Assembly (NCBI GenBank): GCA_036399695.1
Contig: DASWMP010000193.1
Span: 1-55,269, forward strand
Direction: 5' to 3'
Length of the DNA stretch: 55,269 nucleotides
Origin: DASVEE01 sp036399695
Lineage (GTDB): Bacteria; Acidobacteriota; Thermoanaerobaculia; Gp7-AA8
In this document: positions 1 through 9,103 of the stretch, piece after piece
Numbering within the stretch: position 1 is the stretch's first letter
Layout: each line of letters begins with the position of its first letter
Translations under genes and position numbers: made by a program
Notes under the pieces: generated by a model
Database searches by the model: none
The model's input: only the letters and a program-made list of their open reading frames with translations
What the model was told of the DNA's origin: nothing

Positions 1-208
1 CCAAATTCGTAGCGGGACGAACCCTTCTTCTTAGTATCGCGCCGCCTGAACTGGATTCTCCCGATCGGCCCCTCTCGGGTATTGCTCTAAGGGCTGAGGG
101 AGAAGCGGTGAGACGGGCGGACAAGCTATAGGCGGGCCGGCGCGGCCGGCAGCGCTTCTTGCTGCGCTGGACTCACGGTCTCGGCACGAACGCGTTTGTC
201 CCGGAAGC
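1..208. other. Left-edge intergenic sequence, no gene seen
   Basis: I see no convincing coding sequence here. The stretch contains a GC-rich partial palindrome around 133-150 and leads into the XRE-type regulator. The window edge cuts whatever lies to the left. Confidence 0.4.
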
Positions 209-523
209 GTGATGAAGCGCAGCAACCAGCGCCGCCGGCCGTGCCGGCCGGGCGTACCATGGATTCGTATGCCGCGGGCTCGGGTGCCTGACGATGATGC
301 GGTGCGGTTCGGCGCGATCGTGACTCGGCTTCGGACGGAGCGCGGGTGGACGCTCGCCGATCTCTCGCGCCTGAGCGGGATGAACGCGACCTGGCTCGGC
401 GTGCTGGAGCGGGGCGGGAACATGCCCGGGCTGGCGACAATCTTCAAGCTCGCCGAGGTGTTCGGAGTCGAGGCGGCGGAACTGGTGCGCGCCGTCGATC
501 AGGCGCGGCGCTCGCTTCCATGA
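209..523 (+). CDS. Small XRE-family helix-turn-helix regulator
   Basis: This 104-residue protein is mostly one Cro/C1-type DNA-binding domain. From about residue 30 it reads as a recognisable XRE fold: a first helix (VRFGAIVTRLRTERGWT), the turn-recognition pair (LADLSRLSGMNATWLGVLE), then the family tail with ERGGNMPGLATIFKLAEVFG. The start is uncertain. The coordinate given is a GTG directly followed by ATG with a weak GGAAG upstream; an ATG at 269 would remove an arginine-rich N-terminus that the domain does not need. It lies 110 bp upstream of three sensor kinases on the same strand, but nothing shows cotranscription. Its target is unknown. Confidence 0.75.
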   Translation: MMKRSNQRRRPCRPGVPWIRMPRARVPDDDAVRFGAIVTRLRTERGWTLADLSRLSGMNATWLGVLERGGNMPGLATIFKLAEVFGVEAAELVRAVDQARRSLP

Positions 524-633
524 TGCCAGGGCCGCGCGCAAGCCGGTTCGATCCAGATACTTGCGGAACGCACGCTCCGGAACAGCGGCGTCGACTCTGG
601 CCCGCAATTCGCTTCGTCTTCCCGAGCTGACCC

Positions 634-2769
634 GTGCCTGCCAGCTCAATACCCATGGCCAGAGATCGAGGAGAGTTTGTGGCGACGACCGCTGCTGAAA
701 CGGAGGAGCTTGCGCGCCTTCGCGAGGAGCTCGCGAGCGAGCGGCAGCGGAGGATCGAGGCCGAAGGCGCAACGCGCCGCGCGACGTGGCACGTGCTGGA
801 CGAGATCTCGCGCAAGCTGCCGTTGCTCCTCGCGTGGGTGGATCGCGAGTGCCGGTTTCACTTCGCCAACGAGCGGTACGCCGCGCTGTTCGGGCAGACG
901 CCGGACTCGATCCGTTCGATGACGCTGCGCGAGTTCTACGGCGAGACGATCTGGAACCGCATCGAGGGTCACGTACACCGCGCCCTCGGCGGCGAGCGCG
1001 TGGAATTCGACGTCAACGACCCCACGCTCGAAGATCCCTGCCTCTTCCGCGTCACCTACGTCCCCGACCGCGATGCGGCGGGCGAGGTGCGCGGGTTCTT
1101 CCTCTCGTTGTACGACGTGAAGGAAGTCCGCCGCGCCGAGCGCGCCTCCGCGTTTCTGGCCGAGGCCAGTCATCTGCTGGCCGGGACGCTCGACGACCGG
1201 CGGGTGCTCGACGCCATCACAAGGCTGGCCGTGCCGCGGCTGTCGGACTGGTGCTTCGTCGATTACGTCGACGACGACGGAGGCATGCGCCGCGTCGCCG
1301 TCGCCCATCCTCCCGACGCCGATCCCGCCATCGTGCGCCGGCACGCGCGCTACTTTCCGCCGAAGGAAGCGGCATTCAACGTCGTCAACACCGCGCGCAG
1401 CGGGCAGGCGGTCGTGCAGAACCAGGTCGACGACGCACTGATTCAGTCGGTGGCGCGCGATGCCGATCATCTCGAGATCCTCCGCGCGGTCGGCATGCGC
1501 AGCTTCATCTCCGCGCCGCTGAGCGCCCGGGGGCGGACGTTCGGCGTGATGACGTTCGTGCGCACGAAAGGGGTCTTCAGCGCGGCCGATCTTGAGCTGG
1601 CGACGGACCTCGGGCGGCGCGTGGCTCTGGCCATCGACAACAACCGGCTCTACGCCGAGGCGCAGGAGGCCAACCGCGCCAAAGACGACTTCCTGGCGAC
1701 GCTGTCGCACGAACTGCGCACGCCGCTGACCGCCATCCTCGGCTGGGCCTCGGCGCTACAGGAAGACGTTTGCGAGTCGCCGCTCCTGCAGGAAGGGCTG
1801 GCCACGATCCAGCGCAGCGCGCGCATTCAGGCACAGCTCGTCGATGACGTGCTCGACGTCTCCCGGATCGTCAGCGGCAAGCTGCGGCTCGACTTCGAAG
1901 ACGTCGACCTGGCGGCAGTCGTCGACTCCGCGCGCGAGCAGGTCGAGTCTCACGCGGCGTCGAAGCGGATCGCCATTGACGCTCACGGCTCGCGTCCCGC
2001 ACCCGTCTCCGGCGACCGGGTCCGGCTCGAACAGGTTGTCTGGAATCTGCTCGCAAATGCCGTAAAGTTCAGCCCGGAGGGATCGACCATTCGCGTCCGG
2101 TGGAACTGCGAGGAGGCGGTCACGCTCGACGTGACCGACGAAGGCGAGGGGATCGATCCCGAAGTGCTGCCGCACATCTTCGAGCGCTTCCGTCAGGCCG
2201 ACAGTTCCACCACGCGCCGGCACGGCGGACTGGGGCTCGGCCTCTCGATCGTGCATCATCTCGTCGAGGGGCATGGCGGCACGGTGACGGTGGAAAGCGA
2301 AGGGATCGGCCGCGGCGCCACGTTCCGCGTCCGCCTGCCGGCGCGCGAGCCCGCCGGCCGCGCGGAGCCGCGTGCCGAGAGCGAGGAATCCCGGTTGGAG
2401 ACGCGCCGGCTGCTGGTTGTGGACGATGAGGAAGCGGCGCGCCATCTGTTCGCCACTGTGCTGCGCCGCGCCGGCGCCGAAGTCGTTGCCGTGGCCGACG
2501 CGGCCGAGGCGCTGGAGGCGTACGCGCGACAGCCGTTCGACGCCGTCGTCAGTGACATCGCCATGCCGAAATGTGACGGCTACGAGCTGCTGGCGCGGCT
2601 GCAGGAGCGTGGACCCGTGCGTGCGCTGGCGGTCTCGGCGTTCGGCCGCGGCGAGGAGCGCCAGCGGATCGCGGCCTCCGGTTTTGCGGGCTACGTACAA
2701 AAACCGGTGGAGGCTGCCGCGCTCGTGAGAGCGGTCGCGGCGCTGTTCGAGGAGGAACAGACTCGATGA
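634..2769 (+). CDS. Hybrid sensor histidine kinase 1 (PAS-GAF-HisKA-HATPase-REC)
   Basis: A 711-residue soluble hybrid two-component kinase with no membrane segment. Domains in order: short coiled coil (20-45), PAS (about 47-160), GAF (about 185-335), HisKA with FLATLSHELRTPL carrying the phospho-acceptor His359, HATPase_c with N-box (N471), DEGEGIDP and GLGLGLSIV, and a C-terminal receiver (about 590-705) with VVDDEE acid pocket and phospho-acceptor Asp641 in VVSDIAMP. There is no DNA-binding output, so signalling must pass to another protein. GTG at 634 is the longest start; an ATG at 655 (MARDRGEF) is equally possible and removes only seven residues. Its stop overlaps the start of the next kinase (ATGA at 2766-2769), which indicates translational coupling. 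The closest relatives in the window are its two neighbours, so the set looks like tandem duplication. Confidence 0.9.
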   Translation: MPASSIPMARDRGEFVATTAAETEELARLREELASERQRRIEAEGATRRATWHVLDEISRKLPLLLAWVDRECRFHFANERYAALFGQTPDSIRSMTLREFYGETIWNRIEGHVHRALGGERVEFDVNDPTLEDPCLFRVTYVPDRDAAGEVRGFFLSLYDVKEVRRAERASAFLAEASHLLAGTLDDRRVLDAITRLAVPRLSDWCFVDYVDDDGGMRRVAVAHPPDADPAIVRRHARYFPPKEAAFNVVNTARSGQAVVQNQVDDALIQSVARDADHLEILRAVGMRSFISAPLSARGRTFGVMTFVRTKGVFSAADLELATDLGRRVALAIDNNRLYAEAQEANRAKDDFLATLSHELRTPLTAILGWASALQEDVCESPLLQEGLATIQRSARIQAQLVDDVLDVSRIVSGKLRLDFEDVDLAAVVDSAREQVESHAASKRIAIDAHGSRPAPVSGDRVRLEQVVWNLLANAVKFSPEGSTIRVRWNCEEAVTLDVTDEGEGIDPEVLPHIFERFRQADSSTTRRHGGLGLGLSIVHHLVEGHGGTVTVESEGIGRGATFRVRLPAREPAGRAEPRAESEESRLETRRLLVVDDEEAARHLFATVLRRAGAEVVAVADAAEALEAYARQPFDAVVSDIAMPKCDGYELLARLQERGPVRALAVSAFGRGEERQRIAASGFAGYVQKPVEAAALVRAVAALFEEEQTR

Positions 2770-5630
2770 CAATTCCCCAGTGGGACCTGATCCGGGACGA
2801 GCAGCGTCTCGACGCGCTGCGGCGCTACGACGTTCTCGACGGTCCGGCCGATCCGGCCTACCGCGACATCATCACGCTGGCCACGCAGATCTGCAGCGCG
2901 CCCGCGGCGGCCATCGTGCTGGTCGACGCCGAAAAGCAGTACCTGCTCGCGGAGATCGGGATCGGCCGGCGGGAAGTTCCGCTCGACGGGTCGATCTCCG
3001 TGTTCGCGCTCACGGAAGACGACGTTCTGGTGATCCCCGATCTCGGAGCCGACCCGGTGTATGCCGCACGCCGCGATCCGCGATTCCGCTACTACGCCGG
3101 CGTCCCGCTGCAGACGCCCGACGGTTATCGCATCGGCGTCCTCTCGGTGCTCGACACCGTCCCGCGACTGCTCAGCCATCAACAGCTCGCCGGTTTGCGC
3201 GTCCTGTCACGGCAGGTGATGACGCAACTGGAGCTCCGCCGCACCCTGGCCGCCCAGGAGAAAGCCGCCGCGGCGCTGCGTCAGAGCGAGGAGCGCTTTC
3301 GCGCCGCGTTCAACCACGCGGTGATCGGGATGGTCCTCACCGACGGAGCGGGCTGTGTCATTCGCGCGAATCGCGCGTTCGAAGAGATCGTCGGCCGCAG
3401 TTGCGAGGAGCTCGTCGGCCGCGACTCGGTGGACTACACCCATCCGGACGACCGCAGCGCCAACAGCAGTTACGTGCGCAGCGTCGAGACCGAGGAGGTC
3501 ACCCACGCCACGTACGAGAAACGTTACGTTCGCCCCGACGGCGAGATCGTCTGGGCGCGCGTCCATCTCTCGCCGATCCGCGACGACTCCGGCACGATGA
3601 CCGCGCTGGTCGCCCTGGTCGAGAACATCACCGAACAGCGCCGCACGCGCGAGGAGCTGCTCGAGACGCGGCGCAAGCTCGACTCCGCGCTCATCGCCGG
3701 CGAAGTGGCGACGTACGAGTGGGACATGGTGTCGGACCGCCTGTGGGGCGATCCGAACTTCGACAACATTTTCGGCGTCGCCCGTGACGCCGACGGCACG
3801 GCGCCGCTGCAGCGCTTCATCGAAGCGGTGCATCCCGACGATCGCGCGCACGTGCAGGCGAAGATCGCCCACACCATCGAGACGCGGGAAGACTACGAGG
3901 CGGAGTACCGCATCATCACCACGCCAGTCGAGCGCTGGGTCATCGCGCGGGGCCGCATCACCACCGACGAGCGCGACGGCACCGAGCGGTTCCACGGGAT
4001 GGTGCTCGACATCACCGCCCGCAAACGTCTGGAGCAGGAGCTCGAGCGCCACACCCGCGTCTACGAATCGATCCTCTCGGCCACGGACGATTTCGCATAC
4101 TTGTTCGACCGCGACGGCAAGTTCCTGTTCGCGAACCGCCGTCTGCTCGAAGTGTGGGGAAGAACGCTCGCCGACGTCATCGGGAAGAACGTGTACGACC
4201 TCGGCTATCCCGAATGGCACGCCGACATGCACATGCGCGAGATCCGCGAGGTGATCGAGCAGAAGCACGCCATCACCGGCGAGGTGCCGTACATGGCGCC
4301 GACCGGCATCTACGGCGTCTACGAATACATCTTCACGCCGGTCTTCGGTGCCGACGGCGAGGTGGAAGTCATCGCCGGCACCACCCGCGACGTCACCCGG
4401 CGCAAGCAGGCCGAGGACGCGCAGCGCAGCCTGCTCGAAGAGAACGAGCGGCTCCTCGCCTCGGAACGCGCTGCACGCTCCGATTCCGAGCGCGCCAGCC
4501 GGATGAAGGACGAGTTCCTGGCCACGCTGTCGCACGAGCTGCGCACGCCGCTCAGCGCCATTCTCGGCTGGACGCAGATCCTCTCCGGCAGCGGCAACAC
4601 GGAGGAAGAGATCGCCGAGGGGATCTCCGTCATCCAGCGCAACGCGCGCGTGCAGGCGCAGATCATCGAAGACCTGCTGGAGATGAGCCGCGTTATCTCC
4701 GGCAAGATCCGGCTCGACGTGCAGGAGATCGAGATCGGCGAGGTGATCGGTGCCGCGGTGGCCACGATTCGTCCGGCGGCCGAAGCCAAACGCGTGGTCA
4801 TCGACACGGTGCTGCCCCGCCTCCCCCATCCGATCACCGGCGATGCGAATCGCCTGCAGCAGGTCTTCTGGAACCTGCTCAGTAACGCCGTGAAGTTCAC
4901 GCCGCAGGACGGGAGGGTCGAGGTGCGGCTGGAAGCGCATCCGTCCCACGTCGAGATCCACGTGTCCGATACCGGCGAAGGCATCAGCCCCGAGTTCCTG
5001 CCGTACGTCTTCGACCGCTTCCGTCAGGCCGACCCGAGCACGACCCGCCGCCACGCCGGCCTCGGCCTCGGTCTGGCGATCGTCAAGCAGCTCGTCGAGC
5101 TGCACGGCGGATCGGTTCACGCGTCGAGTGCGGGACCGCAGCAGGGCTCTACGTTCACTGTAACGCTGCCGCTCGTCGCGGCAGACCAGCAACCCGGGTC
5201 CGCTGAGCAGATGCAGGACGGGCAGCGTCCGCCCGTGCTGCCGCTCGTCGACGGCCGCCGCATCGCCGGCCTGCGCATCCTGATCGTGGACGACGAAGCC
5301 GACGCGCGCGACGTCGCCCGGCGCGTGCTCGAGGAGTGCGGCGCCGAGGTTGCGACCGCGTCCTCGGCCCGCGAGGCTCTGACGCTGCTACGCGAACGGC
5401 CGTTCGACGTCCTCGTCAGCGACATCGGCATGCCGCAGGAGGACGGCTACTCGCTGATCCGGAAGGTACGCGAGCAATGGCCGGAACTGCCGGCGGTGGC
5501 CCTGACCGCGTATGCACGTGCCGAGGATCGCGAGCAGACCGCCCGGTCCGGCTATCAGATGCACCTCGCCAAACCGGCCGAGGCGGCGCAGCTCATCGCG
5601 GCGGTGGCGATGGTGGCGGGAAAGGGATGA
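2766..5630 (+). CDS. Hybrid sensor histidine kinase 2 (GAF-PAS-PAS-PAS-HisKA-HATPase-REC)
   Basis: A 954-residue soluble hybrid kinase coupled to the kinase upstream by a 4-bp overlap. It starts with a GAF-like domain (about 30-160), followed by three PAS/PAC modules (about 180-295, 305-415, 435-540), each ending in a recognisable PAC strand (for example VENITEQRRTREEL and DITARKRLEQEL). A charged coiled coil leads into HisKA (His590 in ATLSHELRTPLSAILGW), HATPase_c (NLLSNAVKF, DTGEGISP, GLGLGLAIV) and a receiver (about 842-950) with Asp886 in VLVSDIGMP and the conserved Lys in HLAKPAEAA. Multiple PAS domains suggest sensing of redox, light or small ligands in the cytoplasm; no cofactor residue can be assigned by eye. 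A decayed copy of its C-terminal end is present near 10.7 kb. Confidence 0.92.
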   Translation: MTIPQWDLIRDEQRLDALRRYDVLDGPADPAYRDIITLATQICSAPAAAIVLVDAEKQYLLAEIGIGRREVPLDGSISVFALTEDDVLVIPDLGADPVYAARRDPRFRYYAGVPLQTPDGYRIGVLSVLDTVPRLLSHQQLAGLRVLSRQVMTQLELRRTLAAQEKAAAALRQSEERFRAAFNHAVIGMVLTDGAGCVIRANRAFEEIVGRSCEELVGRDSVDYTHPDDRSANSSYVRSVETEEVTHATYEKRYVRPDGEIVWARVHLSPIRDDSGTMTALVALVENITEQRRTREELLETRRKLDSALIAGEVATYEWDMVSDRLWGDPNFDNIFGVARDADGTAPLQRFIEAVHPDDRAHVQAKIAHTIETREDYEAEYRIITTPVERWVIARGRITTDERDGTERFHGMVLDITARKRLEQELERHTRVYESILSATDDFAYLFDRDGKFLFANRRLLEVWGRTLADVIGKNVYDLGYPEWHADMHMREIREVIEQKHAITGEVPYMAPTGIYGVYEYIFTPVFGADGEVEVIAGTTRDVTRRKQAEDAQRSLLEENERLLASERAARSDSERASRMKDEFLATLSHELRTPLSAILGWTQILSGSGNTEEEIAEGISVIQRNARVQAQIIEDLLEMSRVISGKIRLDVQEIEIGEVIGAAVATIRPAAEAKRVVIDTVLPRLPHPITGDANRLQQVFWNLLSNAVKFTPQDGRVEVRLEAHPSHVEIHVSDTGEGISPEFLPYVFDRFRQADPSTTRRHAGLGLGLAIVKQLVELHGGSVHASSAGPQQGSTFTVTLPLVAADQQPGSAEQMQDGQRPPVLPLVDGRRIAGLRILIVDDEADARDVARRVLEECGAEVATASSAREALTLLRERPFDVLVSDIGMPQEDGYSLIRKVREQWPELPAVALTAYARAEDREQTARSGYQMHLAKPAEAAQLIAAVAMVAGKG

Positions 5631-5690
5631 CCCTGTGGCGAGTGTCCGGGAGGAAGCCGCACCGCATGCCCCCTCGGGCGCGTAATTCCG

Positions 5691-5696
5691 TACAAT
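5691..5696 (+). promoter_or_regulatory. Candidate -10 element TACAAT directly upstream of kinase 3
   Basis: TACAAT lies seven bases before the ATG at 5704. If it is a -10 element, transcription would begin at or next to the start codon, giving a leaderless or near-leaderless mRNA. No Shine-Dalgarno-like sequence is present in front of this ATG and no -35 match is visible. The same arrangement recurs before genes at 22977, 48622 and 53743. Confidence 0.4.
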
Positions 5697-5703
5697 TGCC
5701 ACG

Positions 5704-8187
5704 ATGCTCCTCGACAAACTGAGCTCCCTGGCCCGTCTCACGGATCGGCTGAGCCGTGCCGCGTCGGTCGAGGAGGTCTACGCGGCATCGCTCGAATGCC
5801 TGCAGGAATCCCTCGGCGTCGAGCGTGCGTCGATTCTCCTGTTCGACGCCAACGAGGTGATGAGCTTCGTCGCCTGGCGCGGGATCTCCGACGGCTACCG
5901 TCGCGCCGTGAACGGCCACACGCCCTGGCGCCCCGAGACCGAGAACCCCGAGCCCGTGCTCGTCCCGGACGCCGAGCTCGATCCCTCCCTGTCGAGCTAC
6001 ATCGACGTGTTCCGCGGCGAAGGCATTCGCGCGCTCGGCTTCTTCGCGCTGACGCATCGCGATCGCGTCATCGGCAAGTTCATGCTGTACTACGCGGCGC
6101 CGCACGCGTTCACGGCCGAGGAGGTCGCGCTGGCGAAAACGATCGCCGGACAGATCGCCTTCGGCGTCACCCGCATCGTCGCGGAGCACGCTTTCGAAGC
6201 AGAGCGCGAGCGCCTCGAAGCCACGGTGGCGAACGTCCCGGGGATGGTCTGGGAAACGGTCGGCGAGTATCCCGACCAACAGCAGGTGACGTTCGTCAGC
6301 GACGGCGTCGAGGAGCTCACCGGATATACGGCCGCCGAGTGGTATCGCGACCCCCGCTTCTGGAGCCGGATCATCGTCGAGCGGGTGGAGGGCGAGATGC
6401 GCGGCATCGCCGCGAGGGCCGTTCACCATGGCACGCCCGCCCTGCATCACTACAAGCTGCGCAGGCGCGACGGCCGTCTGATCTGGATCGAGGTGCGCAG
6501 CGCACACCGGATGATCAACGGCACGCTGGTCAGCCGCGGCGTGACCATGGACATCACCGAGCGCAAGCGCGCCGAGAGCCGCAACGCGTTTCTGGCCGAG
6601 GCGAGCGGCGTGCTCAATGCGTCTCTGGACGGCGAGCAGACGCTCACGCGCCTCGCCAATCTGATCGTCTCGGAGCTCGGGGACTGGTGCGTCGTCGACG
6701 TCGTGGACGACGGAGCGGTCTCGCGGATCGCGGCGGCTCACCGCGATCCAGGCGCCGCCGAGCTTCTCCGGCACGCCGAGCTCGATGTCATCCGGCGTGT
6801 CCTCGAGACGGGGACGCCGGTCCTGATGGAGGAGCTCGGCGAAGAACTGCGCCGCGCCCAGGTCGGAAGCATCGACGACCAGTTGGGATGCGAGTCGCTC
6901 ATCGTGGTCCCGCTCAGCGCCGCCGGCCGCGTCTTCGGTGCGATCTCCATCGTCTCCGCCGATCCGGCGCGCCGCTACGACGAGAACGACCTCGCCCTCG
7001 CTGTCGAGCTCGGGCGCCGCGCCGGCTATACCATCGACCACGCCCGGTTGTATCGGGAAGCGCAGGCCGCCAACCGCGCCAAGGACGAGTTTCTGGCCAC
7101 CCTGTCGCACGAGCTGCGCACGCCCATGACCTCGGCGCTCGGCTGGGCCTCGATGCTCCGGCTCACGGATCTCGCGCCGGAAACGTTCCGCCTCGCCGTC
7201 GAGACCATCGAGCGCTCCATTCGCGCCCAGGCCAGGCTGATCGACGACATCTTCGACGTCTCCAGGATCGTGACCGGCAAGCTGCAGCTAGAGCTCAGAT
7301 CGGTCGATCTGGCCGCCGTCATCCAGTCGGCGGTCGAGACCATCCAGCCGAGTATCACCGCGAAATCGCTGCGCCTCGAGATCGCATACGACGCCGTCCG
7401 CGGGACGCTGGCGGGCGACGCTGCACGGCTGCAGCAGGTGATCTGGAATCTGCTGTCGAATGCCGTCAAGTTCACCCCGGAAGGCGGCACGATCCGGATC
7501 GAGCTGACGTCCGTGGAGGGTGCGGTCCGCGTGTCGGTCCGCGACACCGGACAAGGCATTTCGCAACGGCTGCTGCCGGCGGTGTTCGAGCGGTTCCGGC
7601 AGGGCGACAGCACCTCGACGCGTGCACACGGCGGCCTCGGGATCGGTCTCGCCATCGTCAAATCGATCGTGGAGCTGCATGGCGGCTCGGTGACGGCCGA
7701 GAGTGGCGGCGACGGTCAGGGCTCCGTCTTCACGTTGACGCTTCCGCTGTCGCCGCAACAGGAGGACGCCGTCGCGATCGCCTCTTCGCCTGTTTCTGCC
7801 GCGGTGTCGCTGGCCGGCATCGACGTGCTGGTGGTCGAAGACGACGACGACACGCGCCTGATGCTGACCAAGACGCTCGAACAGCACGGCGCCTCCGTGA
7901 CCGCCGTGGCCTCGGCGCCGGCGGCGCTGGACGCGCTGCGAGCGCGCACGCCTCACGTCGTGCTGAGCGACATCGCCATGCCCGGCGAAGACGGATGCAC
8001 GCTGATGACGAAGATTCGCGACGGCGCCGTCGAGTCGTGCCGCCACGTCCCCGCCATCGCCCTCACCGCCTTCGCCCGCCCGGACGACCGTGACCGCATC
8101 CTCGCGGCCGGTTTTCTCGACCAGCTCGCGAAGCCCGTCGATGCCGCGGTGATGCTGCGCACCGTCCGCTCTCTCGCCGCAAGCTGA
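5704..8187 (+). CDS. Hybrid sensor histidine kinase 3 (GAF-PAS-GAF-HisKA-HATPase-REC)
   Basis: An 827-residue soluble hybrid kinase, the third of the tandem set. Domains: GAF (about 10-165), PAS/PAC (about 180-300, ending MDITERKRAES), a second GAF (about 305-450, closely matching the GAF of kinase 1), HisKA with His469 in FLATLSHELRTPM, HATPase_c (NLLSNAVKF, DTGQGISQ, GLGIGLAIV), and receiver (about 705-820) with Asp756 in VVLSDIAMP and Lys in QLAKPVDAA. It is separated from kinase 2 by 73 bp and appears to have its own promoter. As with its neighbours there is no output domain; a separate response regulator or phosphotransfer protein must exist elsewhere. The following gene is on the opposite strand. 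Confidence 0.92.
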   Translation: MLLDKLSSLARLTDRLSRAASVEEVYAASLECLQESLGVERASILLFDANEVMSFVAWRGISDGYRRAVNGHTPWRPETENPEPVLVPDAELDPSLSSYIDVFRGEGIRALGFFALTHRDRVIGKFMLYYAAPHAFTAEEVALAKTIAGQIAFGVTRIVAEHAFEAERERLEATVANVPGMVWETVGEYPDQQQVTFVSDGVEELTGYTAAEWYRDPRFWSRIIVERVEGEMRGIAARAVHHGTPALHHYKLRRRDGRLIWIEVRSAHRMINGTLVSRGVTMDITERKRAESRNAFLAEASGVLNASLDGEQTLTRLANLIVSELGDWCVVDVVDDGAVSRIAAAHRDPGAAELLRHAELDVIRRVLETGTPVLMEELGEELRRAQVGSIDDQLGCESLIVVPLSAAGRVFGAISIVSADPARRYDENDLALAVELGRRAGYTIDHARLYREAQAANRAKDEFLATLSHELRTPMTSALGWASMLRLTDLAPETFRLAVETIERSIRAQARLIDDIFDVSRIVTGKLQLELRSVDLAAVIQSAVETIQPSITAKSLRLEIAYDAVRGTLAGDAARLQQVIWNLLSNAVKFTPEGGTIRIELTSVEGAVRVSVRDTGQGISQRLLPAVFERFRQGDSTSTRAHGGLGIGLAIVKSIVELHGGSVTAESGGDGQGSVFTLTLPLSPQQEDAVAIASSPVSAAVSLAGIDVLVVEDDDDTRLMLTKTLEQHGASVTAVASAPAALDALRARTPHVVLSDIAMPGEDGCTLMTKIRDGAVESCRHVPAIALTAFARPDDRDRILAAGFLDQLAKPVDAAVMLRTVRSLAAS

Positions 8188-8248
8188 AGGGGGGCGAAGC
8201 CGGGCTGCATGCGCGGCGCGCCCTGCGGCAACGGAAGTGCGGCCTCGA

Positions 8249-9103
8249 TTACCGCTCCGTCTCCCAGATCTGCTTCACATGCTCGCCAAGTTGCGACAAC
8301 CGGGCGCGCGCATAGATCATCTCCACGATCCCTCCCTCGTGCAGTTCGATCAGCCGCTTCAGATCGCTCTGCCGGTTGAACCACCCGCGGCCGTCCGTCA
8401 CCACGAAGAGGTACATGTGGTAGCCCTTCGCCTGCTTGATCTTCAGCACGTCGCCGAGAAAGTCCGTCAGCTTGCTGCCCGTCGCCTCATAGCCCTTCGC
8501 CTCAATCACAATCAGCGGCTCCTCGCGCGTCGGGATCGCGAAATCGCATTTCGCCGTCACGCCGCCGGCGCCGGTGAACGTCACGCGCGATTCAAACGGC
8601 ACCGGGATTCCGCGGAGGATCGCCTCGACCTCGTTTTCGAGACCTCGGCCGCGGCTCTGGCCCGCGATCGCACGGCCGCGGCCGAGTTTGTAGCGGTCGA
8701 CCAGGACGTCCGTGATCGTCCACTGTCGCCACACCTGCTCGCGAACGCGCTCCGGCATGCCGATCGCGGCGAGCGCCGTCGCCATTTCGTCCGGTGATTT
8801 TCGCGTGAGCGCGCGGAGGGCGTCCCAGCCTCGCCGCTTCCCGCCGAGGGCGGCGCAGATGCGGTGGGCCATCGGCTCCTGCCCCTCGGCGGCAAGCAGG
8901 CGGAGGACGTCGAGGGCGAGGGGCTGCTCTTTGAGGAGCGTCGCGAGGGCGGCGGCGTCCAGTTCCGGGCCGCTCGCGCGAATGCGCTCGACGACCGCCG
9001 GAATCCCGGCGACGAGGTGTCGCGCCTCGTCGTCCATCCACGTCGACGGGAGATCGGCCAGCTCCCTGAGGAGGATGTCCAGGCCGATCTTCTTGAACTT
9101 CAT
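8249..9103 (-). CDS. Type II restriction endonuclease, DpnII/MboI-like
   Basis: A 284-residue nuclease that would cut unmethylated DNA at the site protected by its partner methylase. The C-terminal half carries a PD-(D/E)xK core: Glu158 in GLENEVEAIL, Asp187 in CDFAIP, and Glu201-Ala-Lys203 in IVIEAKGY. Downstream come GSKL (209-212) and TDGRGW (236-241), which are the signature spacing of the DpnII-MboI family as I know it. The N-terminal 130 residues are helical, possibly for recognition. Its ATG overlaps the stop of the methylase gene (ATGA at 9100-9103), so methylase is made first and the endonuclease is translationally coupled, the usual safe order for R-M systems. The recognition sequence cannot be read from the protein; GATC is a guess from the family. 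Stop lies 61 bp from the convergent kinase 3. Confidence 0.75.
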   Translation of the reverse strand: MKFKKIGLDILLRELADLPSTWMDDEARHLVAGIPAVVERIRASGPELDAAALATLLKEQPLALDVLRLLAAEGQEPMAHRICAALGGKRRGWDALRALTRKSPDEMATALAAIGMPERVREQVWRQWTITDVLVDRYKLGRGRAIAGQSRGRGLENEVEAILRGIPVPFESRVTFTGAGGVTAKCDFAIPTREEPLIVIEAKGYEATGSKLTDFLGDVLKIKQAKGYHMYLFVVTDGRGWFNRQSDLKRLIELHEGGIVEMIYARARLSQLGEHVKQIWETER

